The notes under the pieces: generated by a model
Database searches by the model: none
What the model saw: the letters and a program-made list of their open reading frames with translations, nothing else
Told to the model about the DNA's origin: nothing
Origin: Ectobius pallidus
Lineage: Eukaryota > Arthropoda > Insecta > Blattodea > Ectobiidae
Reading direction: 5' to 3'
DNA: 64,000 nucleotides
NCBI GenBank assembly: GCA_964059195.1
Contig: CAXKWD010000006.1
Coordinates: 3,216,530 to 3,280,529, forward strand
Shown here: in pieces, positions 59,507 to 64,000 of the stretch
Numbering within the stretch: position 1 is the stretch's first letter
How the letters are laid out: each line of letters starts with the position of its first letter
Made by a program: the position numbers and the translations under genes

Positions 59507-61584
59507 TTTGTTACAGATGTCAAACTTGAAAGCTCTTTCCCCTGTATGTGTAAGCAGATGAGTTTTCAGATAATTATTTCGGAAATGTTTCCTTACACAC
59601 ATCGCACCTGATAGGTTTTCCTACTGTATGTGTAACTAGATGAGTTATGAGGTACCTCTTCGAGAAAAAAATTTGTCACAGACACCACACTTTTAAGCCT
59701 TTTCTCCTGTATGTGTAAGCAAATGTCTTTTGAGAGCATATCTATAAGAAAATAGTTAGTTACACACATCACATTTGTATGGTTTCTCTCCTGTATGTTT
59801 AATCTGGTGGATTTTGAGAGCACTTCTATCAGAAAATCATTTGTTACAGACATCACATTTGAAAGGTTTTTCTCCTGTATGTATACGCATATGAGTTTTG
59901 AGATTACACCTATGAGTAAATGTTTTGTTACAGATGTCACACTGGAAAGCTCTTTCCTTTCTATGTGTAAGCAAATGAGTTTTGAGACGAAAACTATGAG
60001 AAAATCGTTTGCTACACACATCACACTTGTAAACTTTTTCTCCTGTAGGTGATAGCAGATGACTTTTGAGAGCAAATTTATAAGAAAATCGTTTGTTACA
60101 CACATCACATTTGAATGGTTTTTCTCCTGTATGTGTAAGCAGGTGATGTTTGTGAGTACTACTATCAGAAAATCGTTTGTTACAGACATCGCATATGAAT
60201 GGTTTTTCTCCTGTATGTGTATGCAAATGAGTTTTGAGATAGCTCTTTGAGTAAATGTTTTGTTGCAGAAATCACACTTGAAAGCTCTTTTATTTGAATG
60301 TGTAAGCAGATGAGTTTTGAGATTAATTGCAAAAGAAAATGCTTTGTTACATACATCACAATTGAAAGGTTTTTCTCCTGAATGTATAAGCAAATGAGAT
60401 TTGAGGTAAACACTTTGAAAAAATCGTTTGCTACACAAATCGCACTTGTAAGCTTTTTCTCCTGTATGTACAAGCATATGTCTTTGAAGAACACATCTAT
60501 AAGAAAATCGTTTGTTACAGACATCACATATGAATGGTTTTTCTCCTGTATGTGTACGAAGATGACTTTTGAGAGGACTTGTATGTGAAAATCGTTTCTT
60601 ACAAACATCACATATGAATGGTCTTTCTCCGGTATGTGTACGCAGATGACTTTTGAGATTAAATCTTTGCGTAAATGTTTTGTTACAAATATCACTCTTG
60701 AAAGATTTTTCACCTGTATGTGTAACCAGATGAGATTTGACGTGACTACTTTGAGAAAATCGTTTGTTACACACATCACACTTGTAATTTTTTTCTCCTG
60801 TATGTGTGAGCAGATGAGTTTTGAGAATAGTCTTACGAGAAAATGTTTTGTTACAGGCATCACACTTCAATGTTTCTTTTTCCTGTATGTGTAAGCAGAT
60901 GAGTTTTGAGACTACCTCTTTGAGAAAATTTTTTGGTACAGACATCACACTTGAAATATTTCCCCCCTGTATGTATAAGCAGATGCTTTTTGAGATTACC
61001 TCTATGAGAAAATGTTTTGGTACAGACATCACACTTGTAATTTTTTTCTCCTGTATGTGTAAGCAGATGAGTTTTGAGAGTACTCTTATGAGCTATGCTG
61101 TACGAGTATGATGATGACTTATTTTGGAATTGGTCTTTGTAAGAGAATCATATGACTGGAATTGTTTTTCACTAATCACATCCTGGTTTTCATGTTCTCT
61201 TACATAAGGAGGTTGAGAATCATTTTGGTCGGAAAGCAATGTCTCCAAACCTTGAACTGTGTTGGATAACGGAGAATCAGTTTTCAAACAGGTCTATATT
61301 CTCAACTTTGTTTGGAAATTTCTTTACCAAATCGAAGGTCACAGGTCTACTTTTTTGGTATTCATTATTTCCTTTAACAAACGTATCTGAAATTTCGCCA
61401 CACTCTGTCGATGTCTGTAACTTTGGAACTGTTGCAACGTTTGGGTCAATATCCTCACTTTTAATTTGGCGTGTCGCTACTAAATTGAAGGTTAAGGGTG
61501 TATCCTCACACTTAACAGTATGTTCGTGTTTTTCACATTGGGATTGTCTTATTACTTTTTCGCCACATTGTAATGTTGGACATT
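59507..61584 (-). pseudogene. C2H2 zinc-finger pseudogene, U6, fullest finger array
   Basis: About 16-19 fingers can be followed from 61090 down to 59507. A 479-codon open stretch (59593-61032) runs out of frame through finger 2, then in frame through fingers 3-9 (finger 5 has Ser for its first Cys: KSDIC) and half of 10. A one-base shift in finger 10 moves the reading to 59837-60226, which covers fingers 11-15; finger 12 has Pro for its second His (LLSPTGEK). Stops follow (CGA to TGA in finger 15, TAA in finger 16), and fingers 17-19 are badly degraded. The leader lacks its ATG (GGACATTGA allele). Shared frame breaks precede finger 1 and lie between fingers 2 and 3. Confidence 0.85.
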
Positions 61585-61887
61585 GATTTACTATAAATCC
61601 ACACACGACAATAGTAACTCACAACTGTTTAATTGCAGGTGTGTCATTCCACATTTGTACAAAGATTAAGATAAAATATTTTCCAAGCAGCGAGAATTTC
61701 TCAGTCTGTCCAAAGCATTGAGCCGAGATATTTTTCCAACATTCTGCTGCGTTATGAGTATCTTGTAGACTGTGACCCGTGATCAACGCATTCCGATCAC
61801 GTGATCACGTTTCTAGGGAGAAACAGTGGAGTGCCACCAAATTCGAACGGAATGTTTTATTCACAAAAACGAATTCCACAACCGCAA

Positions 61888-61910
61888 GCATGTGTTCTGC
61901 CACTCTTGGA
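61888..61910. other. Empty LINE-A target site
   Basis: GCATGTGTTCTGCCACTCTTGG is continuous here. In U1-U6 the same flanks are split by LINE-A after GCATGTGTT and before CACTCTTGG (or ACTCTTGG), and CTGC(C) is missing. Confidence 0.9.
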
Positions 61911-62090
61911 ACACTCACGCGATTTTCTCTAGTAGTAGTATTATTCCTTCGAGTCGCTTGCGATTCCTGGAAATCCACACGGATTTTCTAGCAAGATTGA
62001 GGGTTCACTATCCGTAGAAAATATTTGTTCTTGCTTTATTTTCCACTGCTTTATGAACTTCACATCTCCACCCCCTTCTGTCATTTTTTT

Positions 62091-62897
62091 TATTGACCCT
62101 AGTAATACACTGGATGAAACTAAAATAGGAGTAAGAATTGGAGGAAGAATCATAAATAACATCAGATATGCAGATGACACTACCCTTCTTCCAGAGAGCA
62201 AGAAAGACTTGGAAGATCTTATAAATAGAGTAAAACAGAAAGTGATAAAGCTGGTCTAAAACTAAATGTTAAAAAACTAAAATAATGACATCAGAGAATA
62301 TTTCGATAAATATCGGCGGCGAAGTACTAACAACAGTAGACAAAATTAATTTCTTAGGCACAACATTAAAGATGACTGTAGTAACACAGAAGAAATAAGG
62401 AGAAGGATAATTCTTGGAAAGATAGCAATGAAGAGATTAAATAAGATTATAAATGACTCAGATATTTCAACTAAAGAAAAATAAGAATAATACAGTCTAC
62501 AGTGTTTCCTGTGGTATTATATGGTAGTGAAATTTGGACATTAAGGAAAGCAGAGAGGAAAAAATTAGATGCGTTTGAGATATGGGTATGGAGGAAACTA
62601 TTAAAGATAACATGGACTGAAAGGACTAATACATCAATCTTAGACGTTATAACACCAGATTTGCCACTGGAAGCATTAACTGTGAGAGGAAAACTAATGT
62701 ATTTTGGACATATCATGAGAAATACACAATCATTAGAGAAGGACACGGAGGAAAGAATACACGGAGACGCCGTGCTTGCGGTGTTGTATGGGAAACAGAT
62801 GAAGCCAATGACCACGCCCCCTTAAGGGACCAAAAAGGAGGCTTGCTATATACAATAGCACACAAATACTCCGAAGTTTCACGGGTTATAACAACGT
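62091..62897 (+). pseudogene. RTE-like RT fragment, U7, least damaged copy
   Basis: Keeps GATGCGTTTGAG (about 62568), so RKKLDAFEIWVWRKLL is read without the frame break present in U1-U6; this opens 62502-62825 for 107 codons. Other breaks remain, so it is still a fragment. Confidence 0.78.
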
Positions 62898-63538
62898 AAC
62901 GGTAGGGAAAATATGTAATATCCCAATTTCATATATTAACTACATACTCTGACATCATAATAATCCCGGTAGTAAGCATTAACCTATCTCAGAAGAGCCA
63001 AAAATGTAACTTTCAAATGAGCAACTTTACATGTGCGAGTCATTGACATTAGCAGCCTAGTGTAAAATACAAGTAAATTATGCTTAGCAATTATACCCAT
63101 ATTCATTCATCCCAAAAATTGATTACTTTCAGTACCTAAATTTTACAAAATTATTAATTTTTAAGGTAAGTTCCTAGCATAGAATTTAAGTATTTTTGTT
63201 TTCCTTAAATTTAATTTCTTCAATATTGTTCAATATGTACTTGTCAAAATTCAAAATTCAAAAACTATAATGAAAGATGTAATATAAATAACTTCAATAG
63301 AATTTATTTGTCTTGTGGAGGGTGGAAAAAGGTACAATTTCTCGCCTGTTCGTAGACTTCAGCGCACGTTTTGGCCTCCATAAAGAATTAATATGAAACA
63401 TCTCCATTATTGCCATTAGAGAATCAATAATTTATTGCTGTGTTGAAAATTAATCTATATGCACCTTAGAAGAGCAATATCCTGCGTTTTTGTTGTTGGG
63501 TTTCGTAAGCTTAATATTGTAATTCAATATTTCATCAA

Positions 63539-63673
63539 TGTTAACTGTATTTTCTTTTTGTATTGATTTTATATGTAAATGTCTATTATTGTAAAATTAA
63601 TTGTAAAAATTTTGACGTGTCCTATAACATGTACATGTTCGACGGACTAAATAAAATTCTATTCTATTCTATT
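63539..63673 (+). mobile_element. LINE 3' end with (TTCTA)n tail, U7
   Basis: Same sequence and tail as 4602-4736. Confidence 0.5.
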
Positions 63674-63737
63674 TGTTATGTTCCCTTGTTAGGTTCCTGT
63701 ATGTATCTTCTATACATTTATTTCCATGTTTATTATA

Positions 63738-64000
63738 CAGGGTGTCTTCTATTGACGTTTAAAACTCTCTGTAGTGACGTAGATGACATTGAAACAAGTG
63801 ATTTGATATAGGACACATAGGGTCGCAAATGTCGGGAAATGCCTTAAAAATGAAGGACAAATGTGAAACATATGACGTCACGAGTGACGACACACCTCTA
63901 GCTGCCGGGCTCGTTGACTCCGACGCACACCTAAGCATTCAAAGCAATTGTCGAATGTCACATCACTGTAGCACTGTGTCTGCGTATGCGACTCGAGTGC
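63738..64000. mobile_element. Foldback/TIR element, U7, left arm only
   Basis: Starts CAGGGTGTC after TATA and runs off the window inside the left arm. Private CTGCGTATGCG near 63981. Confidence 0.75.

Larger units (their letters stand above)
51565..61800. repeat. Tandem unit U6 (10236 bp), most ancestral full unit
   Basis: Has LINE-A like U1-U5 but keeps the four fingers they lost, the finger 5 base, and a right foldback arm closer to the left arm. It has many private single-base differences and a divergent third 461-bp repeat. Confidence 0.95.
61801..64000. repeat. Tandem unit U7, partial, without LINE-A
   Basis: Continues the array to the window edge. LINE-A is absent, and other private bases occur (TAGTAGTATTATTCC, CTTCCAGAGAGC, TTTTCCTTAAATTT). 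Confidence 0.9.

Overview
The window is eukaryotic, AT-rich, intron-era genomic DNA with no bacterial-style gene organisation. It is packed with non-LTR retrotransposon (LINE) remnants and C2H2 zinc-finger sequence whose linkers read HTGEK. The mix of jockey/CR1-like and RTE-like LINEs, a long foldback DNA element and degenerate C2H2 genes suggests an arthropod, most likely a large hemimetabolous insect genome. The taxon is inference only.

The dominant structure is a head-to-tail array of a ~9.9 kb unit. The window holds the tail of one unit (1-384, here U0), six complete units and the head of another: U1 385-10297, U2 10298-20203, U3 20204-30112, U4 30113-40011, U5 40012-51564, U6 51565-61800, U7 61801-64000. 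The unit boundaries are my arbitrary choice, at a GATCACGTGATC palindrome. U1-U4 are 9899-9913 bp. U5 is longer because a LINE inserted in it (~1.6 kb). U6 is longer because it keeps four zinc fingers that U1-U5 have lost (336 bp).

Layout of each unit on the + strand: (1) short flank with the palindrome; (2) 5'-truncated jockey/CR1-like LINE-A with a (TTATC)n tail, absent from U7; (3) short spacer; (4) decayed RTE-like reverse transcriptase fragment; (5) ~640 bp without recognisable content; (6) LINE 3' end with a (TTCTA)n tail; (7) a ~1.78 kb foldback/TIR element with ~570 bp inverted arms, flanked by TATA; (8) another LINE 3' end (LINE-B) with an (ATT)n tail; (9) a nested array of ~461 bp repeats of an unidentified coding fragment; (10) on the minus strand, a C2H2 zinc-finger pseudogene with a ~104-codon acidic leader.

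Nothing in the window looks like an intact host gene. The zinc-finger gene carries frameshifts shared by all copies. LINE-A has a shared frameshift and a shared stop. The RTE piece is broken several times. The longest undamaged coding stretch is the RT of the young LINE in U5 (47370-48842), which is itself 5'-truncated.

The variants give a history. U7 has the empty LINE-A site and some ancestral RTE sequence. U6 has LINE-A and the full finger set. U1-U5 share a 336 bp finger deletion and a 1-nt frameshift. Within U1-U5 the markers alternate (U2 like U4, first half of U3 like U5, second half of U3 like U1), as expected if a ~19.8 kb two-unit block was tandemly duplicated with its junction inside the foldback element. 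Low-copy differences also suggest a gene-conversion patch near 39.7-42.2 kb. All similarity statements come from reading the sequence by eye; no alignment or database search was run.
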